Of a stretch of DNA of 34,035 bases, positions 1-6,971 are shown in pieces. Each line of letters begins with the position of its first letter. Within the stretch, counting starts at the first letter, position 1. This stretch comes from an uncultured Ruminococcus sp. (GTDB taxonomy: Bacteria; Bacillota; Clostridia; Oscillospirales; Ruminococcaceae): positions 1 to 34,035 of the forward strand of contig NZ_CAMKRR010000024.1 of assembly GCF_946415235.1 (NCBI RefSeq). Direction: 5' to 3'. The position numbers and the translations under genes were made by a program. The notes under the pieces were generated by a model. That model was not told where the DNA came from. It saw only the letters and a list, made by a program, of their open reading frames with translations, and did no database searches.

Positions 1-1
1 A

Positions 2-394
2 GCGAATATAGCTGAGATAATGGGGCACAGCGATACTTCCGAAGATACAGTTCAGAAAGCAGCCGCATTTGCCAACAGGATAAATATGATCCCTTCTGTT
101 ATCCGCAAGGAACAGAAAGGCTATATACTTAATTCGCTGCTCATCCCCTTCCTTCTTTCAGCGCTCAAGCTTTGGGCAGGAGAGGTCGCATCTTTCAGTG
201 ATATAGATAAAACATGGAAGCTGTCAACAGGCTCAAAGCACGGCCCCTTTGAGATCATGGATACCGTCGGAGTCAATACCGTATATGCGGTCGTTGTAAC
301 AAATCCCTCTGCAAATCAGGAAGGAACTATGGAAAACCTTATTGCGAAAAAGCTCAGAAAGATGATAGAATCGGGCAGCAGATTTTATTCCTGA
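2..394 (+). CDS. 3-hydroxyacyl-CoA dehydrogenase, C-terminal part (5' end outside window)
   Basis: The frame is open from base 2, so the gene starts upstream of the window; the internal ATG at 20 is not the true start. The visible part covers the end of the NAD-binding domain and the whole helical C-terminal domain of the 3-hydroxyacyl/3-hydroxybutyryl-CoA dehydrogenase family. Family signatures seen are KEQKGYILNSLLIPFL, the segment DIDKTWKLSTGSKHGPFEI and the following DTVGVNTVY. The family oxidises 3-hydroxyacyl-CoA to 3-ketoacyl-CoA with NAD in the cytoplasm, in butyrate-type metabolism or fatty acid turnover. The catalytic His-Glu region lies upstream and cannot be checked. The C-terminal tail is short, as in stand-alone enzymes rather than multifunctional fusions. 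A bidirectional terminator follows 33 bases after the stop. Confidence 0.88.
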   Translation, partial: ANIAEIMGHSDTSEDTVQKAAAFANRINMIPSVIRKEQKGYILNSLLIPFLLSALKLWAGEVASFSDIDKTWKLSTGSKHGPFEIMDTVGVNTVYAVVVTNPSANQEGTMENLIAKKLRKMIESGSRFYS

Positions 395-426
395 ACGAAC
401 AGCTGAAGCATAATCATTATAGCATA

Positions 427-466
427 AAAAACAGTCGTAAGAATTATTCTCTTACGACTGTTTTGA
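427..466. terminator. bidirectional rho-independent terminator
   Basis: An 11-bp perfect stem (ACAGTCGTAAG at 431-441 with its complement at 451-461) has a 9-base loop. It is flanked by an A-run on the left and a T-run on the right, so it can stop transcription in both directions between the convergent dehydrogenase and the 1089-aa gene. Its outer ACAGTC/GACTGT stem is shared with the terminators at 8706 and 21994. Confidence 0.85.
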
Positions 467-483
467 TTTTATAAACTTATATT

Positions 484-3400
484 TTATGATACTTTCGCAT
501 TTACTTCGCTGCCGCCCCATTCAACCACGGTAAAGCCCTTTCTCTCAAAGGTCTCAAGCCGCTGAGGTTCAATATCCACTGCATCTTCAAGCGGTATATA
601 AGTCATGAATATACGAAGCATACTGTCTGGCTTCGGAGTGATATCCAGCTTTGCCGCATTTGTATAGATATCACCCTGGAAGGAAATAAGGTTATACTCG
701 TTATATTCCATTTTAGGCAGCCAGTATACTATGAATTCATTCATTTCTTCTTCGCTGAGTCCCATGTAGGTGAGTTTTTCCTTGAGGAAGCTTTCGGTAT
801 CGCAGCCCGCAACGCAGAAGCCCTTTGAGAAGTCAAATACCGTGCTTGCGTTCACGCTGTCCCAGAAGAGGTATTTATGGTGAGTACCGTCTGCTTTGTT
901 GAGAAGCGAGCCGTCGGGATAAGCTGTTACGTCCCAGCCGTTGTTATACTTCGGATAAGTTGTTGCCAGCTCTGTTCCCGTGAGTTCAAGCTCAACATGG
1001 ACATCGGTCTCCTGTTCGGGATAAAGGTAGATAACAGGCTTGCCGAACTGATCGCTGAAGTGAAGCGAATCTGTTATTTTTGCCCAGCCGTAACTGCCTT
1101 TATATTCCGTAAATACCCAATCGTTATTGTCGAGATCATAGCCGTATTCGTAAAGCTCTGTATTCTTAGGTACAGTAGCGACGCATTCATAGCTTTCATC
1201 GGGACCTGCATATAATTTCAGTTCATCATAGACATACATCGGATATCCGAATCCTGTCTTTTCATCAGGCTCAATATAGCCTGTAGCTTTTCCTTCTGCA
1301 ATCAGCTTTCTCATCAGACCGAGATCATATATATCCCACTTGCCGTCGCCGTTGACATCATAATCAGTACCCGCCTTGATATCCGCCTTTTTGCCGAGAA
1401 GGAAGTCTGACAGCTTACTGATATCATCATCAGTATAAGCAGGGATAAGGTTCTTGACTCTCTTGGCGCTTACCGAATTCACAACTGCCGCGCCTTCATT
1501 GCGAAGAACATCCAGCGAGAAATATACGTCATATATCTCATATGTTTCTACTCCCAGTCCGCCAAGCTTTCTGATGATGTCTGCCGCGTCAAAGCTGCCT
1601 GCATAACGTGTAAAGCCGTCGGGAACATCCTCGGCATCAACAGCTTCGAGCTGTTTCTGACGCTTGACGATCACAAAGGATAAGTTGTCCTTTGCGACCT
1701 CGGGATAATACGCAATAACATCGTATTTAACGCCTTTTGACTCGATAACGCCGAGCTCCTCGGGATCACGGAATGCTCCGTATACAAATTCTGATGTGAG
1801 CTCTCCGTCCCATTTATCCGCGATAAGTATATCACAGCCGTAATACTCGTCAGAACCTGCCTCACCCGAAAGACCTTTTGGATTCAGGCATTCTACAAAT
1901 CCTCCGAGCACCCATTTCGGATCTTTCTTCACTGAAGCAATATCGCCCATATCTATATTATAGTCAACTCTGAGACCTTCATCAATATTACAGCCGATGG
2001 AATCGTCATCCCTACAGATATTTGTCATTCCGATCCTGAAGCTGCGTGAACGCTCGATATCATACGACGAGTATGCAGGCGCCTGATACTGCGCCCATGC
2101 ATAGTTTATTTTCTCACCCGCATAGCCCTTCATTGTCATAGTGTCGCTGCTGATATCATATTTCAGACCATTCACGTAAACAGATCTGTTAATGCCTCCG
2201 AGGTCTACTCTTCTTGTTTCTTTTTCATACTCGCCATCGTCTGCAATCCAAAACGGCAAGGACACATAGAGCATTTTCAGCTCTGCGCTGCCCTTTGAGA
2301 CACCGCCGTTTACCTGAGCAACAAGAACATCGGGGCGTCCGAGCACAACGCCGAGATCATGCACATAGTTCATATAGGACTTGAGGTCATGCATTACATT
2401 GACAGTTCCCGCTGAGCCGTTTTCCTCTGCGTCCTTTCTTACGAAGTAATATCTCTGCTTCACCTGTCCCTTGCCTGTTCCGATCAGACTGTATGAAGCA
2501 TCGTAAACATCGTAATCCACGCCCTCGGCACTGAATTCTCCTATATTTTCAACATATTCAGAGGGCTTCCAGCCCTTGCTGCACGCATCCACGATATACA
2601 TTTCGGTATAAACGTAGTATTTTGGCAGCTCAATGGCGTCAAGCTTTGCCAGTGTGCTTACCGCAAATGAGCCCTCAACATCAAAATCCATGGTATACTC
2701 TATGGACGAGCCCGCCACAGCCTTGTAGGACTGATACGGATCGTACTGCTTTCCGCGCTCGAAAGTGGGATCGTTATTGTATTTGTTTTCTCTTGCGTCC
2801 CATTCAGCCTTGAACAATGCATTGGGTATGACCTCCATATGAGAGTTGTCATATCTGCTGTTGACGCCGTAATAATAACCCGTGCGTACACCGTAATCGT
2901 AATTGGTAACTGTTAAGGTATCATCTTCGTCCTCGTACTGATCGGGTGCTATCGCAGGGTTTGCTTCGATATCTATATCATACGTATATACAATGGCTTC
3001 ACCCTTGGAATAGGCGCTCTCAAGGAATATGCCCACATCGGTCAGCTCACCGATATAGATCCCTGCATCGGATATCGCTTCAAGCTTATCCGATATACTT
3101 ATCCTTCTCTGATCCTCTGTATCGTTATTGATAGAAAGCGGCTCATTCCTGCGGCAGATGACAGTCCTTCCGTTATTATCATCATTATCCTTTGAATAGA
3201 TCGTATAGGAAACACCTTTTGACTCGCCTTTGACTCTGACGCCGAATTCAGTATCATTGAATGTTTCTTCCGAATCAACACTGCCGATCTTGCTGTACTT
3301 ACCATCCTTTTCAATGATGCTCCTTCCGTCTGCGGAATCGTCGATCTCAAGGATGTCGATAACGTCGCCCTGAGTATTATGAAGTCTTATTCCCAGCCTT

Positions 3401-3753
3401 ACATAGCCCTTTTCCTTATCGGTGTAGCCTTTTGTATCTATCCTTTTCCAGTACTTGTAGCTGAAGTCTCCAAGGGATGTGTACATTACGGGATAATCGA
3501 ACTTCAGACCTCTTGAAGCTGAAAAGTCCTCTTCATTATCCCATCTGCAGTTAAAGCATCCTCCGGGCTCCAATGCAAAATCGGGCTGACTGTCCTTGTC
3601 GTTATTGACCATCTCAAAGTAATAGCCCTTGTCGATACCGCTGCAGTTATGGTCGATAATGATATCGGCATTTGCTTTCTGAAGCGGTATTCCCGAAATA
3701 CACAATGCCGCAGAAACAACAGCGGATAAAAAGCTTTTTGTGCACTTATTCAT
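484..3753 (-). CDS. secreted multi-domain protein: three GH11-like domains, dockerin-like module, SH3-like module, conserved C-terminal domain
   Basis: The 1089-aa product starts with a signal peptide (basic MNKCTKS, hydrophobic core, likely cleavage after ANA near residue 29). Residues about 38-263, 285-497 and 515-766 each resemble the GH11 xylanase jelly roll: GYYFEM and GYYYGV strands with a following CxW/AEW strand, YTEMYIVDA (residues 382-390) like the xylanase nucleophile strand, RYYFVRK like YWSVR, and a final VSKGSAEL strand. The catalytic pair is never complete. By my alignment domain 1 keeps the acid/base Glu (FLESAY) but has Asp for the nucleophile; domain 2 keeps the nucleophile Glu384 but has Asn for the acid/base. 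A calcium loop DVNGDGKWDIYD (799-810) marks a dockerin-like module. An SH3-like segment (about 845-893) and a conserved domain running from KPVIYLYP (905) to FTVVEWGG (1074-1081) follow. It is probably a cell-surface or complex-bound carbohydrate-binding protein; xylanase activity is doubtful. The ribosome site AGGGAGGG precedes the ATG. Confidence 0.85.
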   Translation of the reverse strand: MNKCTKSFLSAVVSAALCISGIPLQKANADIIIDHNCSGIDKGYYFEMVNNDKDSQPDFALEPGGCFNCRWDNEEDFSASRGLKFDYPVMYTSLGDFSYKYWKRIDTKGYTDKEKGYVRLGIRLHNTQGDVIDILEIDDSADGRSIIEKDGKYSKIGSVDSEETFNDTEFGVRVKGESKGVSYTIYSKDNDDNNGRTVICRRNEPLSINNDTEDQRRISISDKLEAISDAGIYIGELTDVGIFLESAYSKGEAIVYTYDIDIEANPAIAPDQYEDEDDTLTVTNYDYGVRTGYYYGVNSRYDNSHMEVIPNALFKAEWDARENKYNNDPTFERGKQYDPYQSYKAVAGSSIEYTMDFDVEGSFAVSTLAKLDAIELPKYYVYTEMYIVDACSKGWKPSEYVENIGEFSAEGVDYDVYDASYSLIGTGKGQVKQRYYFVRKDAEENGSAGTVNVMHDLKSYMNYVHDLGVVLGRPDVLVAQVNGGVSKGSAELKMLYVSLPFWIADDGEYEKETRRVDLGGINRSVYVNGLKYDISSDTMTMKGYAGEKINYAWAQYQAPAYSSYDIERSRSFRIGMTNICRDDDSIGCNIDEGLRVDYNIDMGDIASVKKDPKWVLGGFVECLNPKGLSGEAGSDEYYGCDILIADKWDGELTSEFVYGAFRDPEELGVIESKGVKYDVIAYYPEVAKDNLSFVIVKRQKQLEAVDAEDVPDGFTRYAGSFDAADIIRKLGGLGVETYEIYDVYFSLDVLRNEGAAVVNSVSAKRVKNLIPAYTDDDISKLSDFLLGKKADIKAGTDYDVNGDGKWDIYDLGLMRKLIAEGKATGYIEPDEKTGFGYPMYVYDELKLYAGPDESYECVATVPKNTELYEYGYDLDNNDWVFTEYKGSYGWAKITDSLHFSDQFGKPVIYLYPEQETDVHVELELTGTELATTYPKYNNGWDVTAYPDGSLLNKADGTHHKYLFWDSVNASTVFDFSKGFCVAGCDTESFLKEKLTYMGLSEEEMNEFIVYWLPKMEYNEYNLISFQGDIYTNAAKLDITPKPDSMLRIFMTYIPLEDAVDIEPQRLETFERKGFTVVEWGGSEVNAKVS

Positions 3754-3793
3754 AAAAAAATCCCTCCCTGACAGCCATATAGGCCGCCGTAAT

Positions 3794-3822
3794 ATTATAC
3801 AAATTATACATCATTTGTTCAA
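3794..3822 (-). promoter_or_regulatory. sigma-A-type promoter for the 1089-aa dockerin gene
   Basis: Read on the minus strand: TTGAAC, 17-base spacer, TATAAT. The start site would be near 3787, giving a leader of about 35 bases with a strong ribosome site. The rest of the 3754-4050 gap is AT-rich and shows no other convincing gene. Confidence 0.7.
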
Positions 3823-4049
3823 GAAAATCAAGTATAATATTGCGGTTTCCTGTCATAAACCTGCCAAATTTGAAGCGTACCGAAAAAAATATCACATCTC
3901 AGCTCATGATATTCACCTGTTCGTTTTTGATACATAAAGTATCATTAGGCGTTATGCATCAAGGGCAGTAAGTGTTTTTGTAGAAAACGACTATTTCCGT
4001 CATTTACAGCTGTTTATAATAAAAAATTCACATTATCACGGAAAGATAG

Positions 4050-4058
4050 TGCTATAAT
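4050..4058 (+). promoter_or_regulatory. extended -10 promoter for the small-peptide genes
   Basis: TGCTATAAT is a perfect -10 hexamer with an upstream TGn extension. A weak -35-like TTCACA lies 20 bases upstream, so the extended -10 would carry most of the activity. Transcription would begin near 4065 and read the 60-aa gene at 4114. Confidence 0.55.
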
Positions 4059-4113
4059 TAATGTGTACTCAATAACTGCCGTTAGGCCGCACATTAAAAA
4101 GGAGGAATTTTTC

Positions 4114-4296
4114 ATGGACATCAAAAAGGCATTATCTGTCACAGCCGCAAACACTGTGCGAACACCCGCTTCGCCCATTACAGACTTTAAAGACCTGCCC
4201 GCAAACAATGCTCCCGCTTATTTCAGTGCAGGCGGCAAAGCAGACAGATACTGCTCTGCAAAAGCTTACGTGAAAAGCTCCCCGCATTACTCCTGA
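4114..4296 (+). CDS. small peptide of 60 aa, unknown function
   Basis: ATG 4114 sits 7 bases after the strong ribosome site AAGGAGG; the longer frame starting at 4063 has no such site, so I choose 4114. I recognise no family. The peptide has a charged start (MDIKKAL), a Pro/Ala-rich middle, one Gly-Gly pair near residue 41, a single Cys near residue 47, and a short basic, Ser/Tyr-rich end (KSSPHYS). No transmembrane segment or classical signal peptide is seen. The Gly-Gly could be a leader-peptide cleavage point as in some bacteriocin precursors, but no transporter or modifying gene is adjacent, so this is speculation. It shares a transcription direction and probably a transcript with the 92-aa gene 109 bases downstream, before the terminator at 4713. 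Confidence 0.55.
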   Translation: MDIKKALSVTAANTVRTPASPITDFKDLPANNAPAYFSAGGKADRYCSAKAYVKSSPHYS

Positions 4297-4405
4297 ATCC
4301 GTGAACACGATCACAAAATGAATCTAAAGCAATCTCACTCTGTTTTATTATGCATATATTTCTGTACGCCGAAAGACTTAATGCTATTAAAAAGGAGAAT
4401 GAAAA

Positions 4406-4684
4406 ATGTTTGATATCAGATCCGAACACGTATACATCGAGCTTGTAAAAATATGGAACAAGTATCCGAATATCAAGACCGAATATCTTAAAGAAAGGGA
4501 CAAAAAAGAAAAGAGCATCAGCCTGTTCATACAGGACAGGTTCAGCAAGTGTTTTGATGAGATGCTACAGATATACGAGCGCTACTACGGCGAAAACTGC
4601 AACGTATCACACGTTGAGAAAAGGGAATTCTATCTGCGCTATTTCGGTACGTTCCGCAGCATAGGACCCGAGGAATCGGATTGA
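4406..4684 (+). CDS. small protein of 92 aa, unknown function
   Basis: The ATG is preceded by AAGGAGA with 7 bases of spacing, which supports real translation. The product is soluble and highly charged. It is rich in Lys/Glu, Tyr and Phe, with predicted helices such as the stretches around KTEYLKERDKKEK and FDEMLQIYERYYG. Cysteines are at about residues 49 and 65. No signal peptide, membrane segment or motif that I recognise is present. It follows the 60-aa peptide gene on the same strand and is closed by a strong terminator, so the two form a likely two-gene unit. The function is unknown; an immunity or partner protein for the peptide is only a guess. Confidence 0.6.
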   Translation: MFDIRSEHVYIELVKIWNKYPNIKTEYLKERDKKEKSISLFIQDRFSKCFDEMLQIYERYYGENCNVSHVEKREFYLRYFGTFRSIGPEESD

Positions 4685-4712
4685 TTTGCATTTACCGCAT
4701 CATAAAGACAGC

Positions 4713-4765
4713 CTGCCCCGCTTTGTACGTGCAGTACAGAGCGGGGCAGTTTCGCAGCTTTTTCA
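4713..4765 (+). terminator. rho-independent terminator after the 92-aa gene
   Basis: CTGCCCCGCT (4713-4722) pairs with AGCGGGGCAG (4740-4749). The stem extends inward through TGTAC/GTACA, giving about 16 bp with one wobble. It is followed by TTTCGCAGCTTTTT. Confidence 0.75.
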
Positions 4766-4791
4766 AAAAAATTCCCGAAAAATATGACACT

Positions 4792-4820
4792 TTGTTTCTC
4801 CGCTTCGATTGTTATATTAT
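4792..4820 (+). promoter_or_regulatory. putative promoter for the small lipoprotein gene
   Basis: TTGTTT, 17-base spacer, TATTAT. It lies just after the terminator at 4713 and 52 bases before the ATG at 4872, so the lipoprotein gene probably has its own transcript. Confidence 0.5.
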
Positions 4821-4871
4821 AAAAGGCCTTTTAAAACAAGACCTACTACAAAACCCAAAGGAGAAATCATC

Positions 4872-5069
4872 ATGAAAAAAACAGCAATTATCATTACACT
4901 GTCAGCAATTCTGTGTTCATTCGCATCATGCAGCAGATCAGAGGTCATAAACAGCAATTCGGGTACCGCATTTTTGTCGGATACGACCACTTCGGCGGCT
5001 GCAAAGACAGCGGAAAAAGGTACCTTATTGAATTCGAGGAAGGAAATACCGAGCCTACGGAGACAGTAA
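4872..5069 (+). CDS. small putative lipoprotein, probably truncated by frameshift
   Basis: ATG 4872 follows the ribosome site AAAGGAGA. The first 20 residues form a lipoprotein signal: MKK, a hydrophobic core, and FASC as a lipobox-like cleavage site with Cys near residue 20. A Ser/Thr/Ala-rich linker follows, then a stop at residue 65. Right after a run of five A (near 5015-5019) the protein-like reading continues in another frame (LIEFEEGNTEPTETV to about 5173), and Thr/Glu-rich linker sequence of this sort is typical of such lipoproteins. The gene is therefore either a 65-aa lipoprotein or, more likely, a decaying or frameshifted longer one. It is convergent with the glycerate kinase gene; bases 5174-5260 hold nothing recognisable. 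Confidence 0.5.
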   Translation: MKKTAIIITLSAILCSFASCSRSEVINSNSGTAFLSDTTTSAAAKTAEKGTLLNSRKEIPSLRRQ

Positions 5070-5260
5070 AATCCACAGACGCATCTGCTGAGTTCATACT
5101 TGAAGGAAATCACCTTTTATGGAACGATCTTATGGAACAGCATCATGACCCCATGCTTTTCGGCAGGATGTAATGCTCGGATAACAGCAGCAGAGACCTC
5201 CGACCTTCACGGGATACTGCTCCGAAAACATGAAACGTCAATCGAGTTACTGCTGTCATC

Positions 5261-6400
5261 TCACCGTGAGAATGATCTTATCAGCCTGAATACCTGTTCA
5301 GCCGTATCGGCAAGATTGCTGTAAGCGCAGCTCTTGTCCATAGCCTTATCGAGAGTCACGACCTGTCTCAGTATGGGAAAGAACGCATCTATCCCCTGAC
5401 GGTTGCAGACATCAGCTCCGTTTCTTACAGCGCCGCTGAACGCTATAACGGGCTTACCGTATTTCTTTGCAGTTCCCGCAATACCTATGGGAGCCTTTCC
5501 CATAGCAGTCTGGCTGTCAAGGCAGCCCTCCCCCGTTATCATTATATCAGCGCTTTTGATTTCCTCTTCAAGCTTTGTCTCGCGCATTATCAGTTCAACG
5601 CCCGATTCAAGCTCCGCATTGAGGTAATACATCAGCGCAAAGCCGAGACCTCCCGCAGCGCCTGCACCTGCCGCATCGCAGGAAGCCGCAGGACAGAAAC
5701 ACCGTGTCAGTTCGGCATAGCTGCGGAGATACCCGTCCATACGCTTTATCATTTCGGCATCTGCGCCCTTCTGCGGCGCAAATACCGCACTGCACCCCTT
5801 ATCGCCGCAAAGAGGATTGGTAACGTCGCAGGCAACATGAAATCTGCACTCTTTAAGTTCAGGCACAGTATCGGTATCAGTTATTTCCGCAAGCTGAGAC
5901 AGTCCCTTTGCACCGTATCCCACCTGCTCGCCGTTCCTGCCGAGCATACCGAAGCCAAGTGCCTGCAAACAGCCGATGCCGCCGTCATTAGTCGCGCTTC
6001 CGCCGATACCGATGATAAAATCGCGGCAGCCGTGACGGATAGCGTCAAGTATAAGCTCACCCGTACCATAGGTAGTGGTGAGCATCGGATCACGTTCATT
6101 CTCCGAGAGGAGAGCAATACCCGAAGCCGCCGACATTTCGATGACGGCGGTCTTATTTTTCAGTATACCGTATACCGCCCTGATGCGCCTGCCCACAGGA
6201 TCGGTCACCTCAGCTTCACGGAACTGCCCGTTCAGTCCCGTAACAAGAGCCTCGACCGTACCCTCACCGCCGTCCGCAACAGGGCGTATTATTGTCTCAG
6301 CGTCCGTGAATACTCTGTGTATGCCTTCTGCTGCGGCTCTGCCCGCTTCCAAAGAAGAAAGACTGCCTTTGAATGAATCTATTGCGATAACTGTTTTCAT
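5261..6400 (-). CDS. glxK: glycerate 2-kinase (GlxK/GarK family)
   Basis: The 379-aa product matches the full length of the bacterial glycerate kinase family, which phosphorylates D-glycerate with ATP in the cytoplasm. Signatures seen are the N-terminal AIDSFKGSLSSLEAG, the segment RPVADGGEGTVEAL, GIGGSATNDGGIGCLQALG, HVACDVTNPLCG and ITGEGCLDSQT. All are intact, so the enzyme is probably active. It stands alone, with its own promoter 30-60 bases upstream and convergent small genes downstream; no glyoxylate or tartronate genes are adjacent, so the glycerate source cannot be told. The choice between the names glxK and garK is by family convention, not by sequence. Confidence 0.93.
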   Translation of the reverse strand: MKTVIAIDSFKGSLSSLEAGRAAAEGIHRVFTDAETIIRPVADGGEGTVEALVTGLNGQFREAEVTDPVGRRIRAVYGILKNKTAVIEMSAASGIALLSENERDPMLTTTYGTGELILDAIRHGCRDFIIGIGGSATNDGGIGCLQALGFGMLGRNGEQVGYGAKGLSQLAEITDTDTVPELKECRFHVACDVTNPLCGDKGCSAVFAPQKGADAEMIKRMDGYLRSYAELTRCFCPAASCDAAGAGAAGGLGFALMYYLNAELESGVELIMRETKLEEEIKSADIMITGEGCLDSQTAMGKAPIGIAGTAKKYGKPVIAFSGAVRNGADVCNRQGIDAFFPILRQVVTLDKAMDKSCAYSNLADTAEQVFRLIRSFSR

Positions 6401-6431
6401 TTTTATCCTCCGCTGATGAATTTCTGCGTCT

Positions 6432-6460
6432 ATTATAACATCTTTGCGAGGTCTTGTAAA
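6432..6460 (-). promoter_or_regulatory. sigma-A-type promoter for glycerate kinase
   Basis: Minus strand: TTTACA, 17-base spacer, perfect TATAAT. The start site near 6425 leaves a leader of about 25 bases. Its -35 box overlaps the -35 of an opposing promoter at 6454-6482. Confidence 0.75.
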
Positions 6461-6482
6461 TGCCTTTGATCTGTGTTATAAT
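6454..6482 (+). promoter_or_regulatory. divergent plus-strand promoter overlapping the glycerate kinase promoter
   Basis: TTGTAA, 17-base spacer, perfect TATAAT. It would start a transcript near 6489, about 480 bases before the metallopeptidase ATG. No convincing open reading frame with a ribosome site lies in 6490-6720. That stretch has several short inverted repeats (for example CTTCTG/CAGAAG and GCACAG/CTGTGC). Confidence 0.5.
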
Positions 6483-6724
6483 ATGTTTGTATCAAATAAC
6501 TGATAGCATAAAAGCTTCTGCGATAAGCGTAGTCAGAAGGGAGATATTTTTATTACGGTCTGCTGATATTCCTTTCAGATCAACCGCACAGGCATTTGTC
6601 ACTGCCGATATACGGCTGTGCAAAATGTTATATAATTTTGCACTGTTTTGTTATTATTTGCCAATATTTTCAAACCACACGATCATTCTGCACTTTTTAC
6701 TTCGTTATTTAACGCACTATTTCG

Positions 6725-6971
6725 TATAATATTATTAGACGGATATATTTCAGGGGGAGGTGTAAATATATCCGCTCAGAGACTGAGCTTCAGCTCTGAA
6801 CGCGCTGTTCTGCGCGTATCTGTGATATTATCACGAAGGGGGGCGTGTTCAATAAAACTACATACACATCGCCGGACATTCATAACACCAGATAACAAAG
6901 ACCTATTTATCATCAAATCAGCACTGTATGATTTGTGAGCTGATCGAAAAACAATCAAACGGAGGAATACC
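6725..6971 (+). promoter_or_regulatory. -10 box and structured 5' leader of the metallopeptidase gene
   Basis: TATAAT at 6725-6730 has only a poor -35. Ten bases on is an 11-bp perfect stem (CGGATATATTT 6740-6750 with AAATATATCCG 6764-6774) whose loop CAGGGGGAGGTGT holds a ribosome-site-like GGGGGAGG but no start codon after it. More short stems follow (TCAGAG/CTCTGA, CGCG.../CGCG, GTGATATTATCAC). The true ribosome site, GGAGGAA, lies at the far end just before the ATG at 6972. The layout suggests a regulated or stabilising leader of about 235 bases; I recognise no riboswitch class. Confidence 0.4.

Noticed and set aside
3906-3968. Short plus-strand frame starting at ATG 3906
   Set aside because: It has no ribosome site and no recognisable sequence, and lies in the AT-rich upstream region of the minus-strand gene.
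4063-4113. Upstream start for the 60-aa peptide at 4063
   Set aside because: It lies next to the -10 box, has no ribosome site, and the strong AAGGAGG sits directly before 4114.
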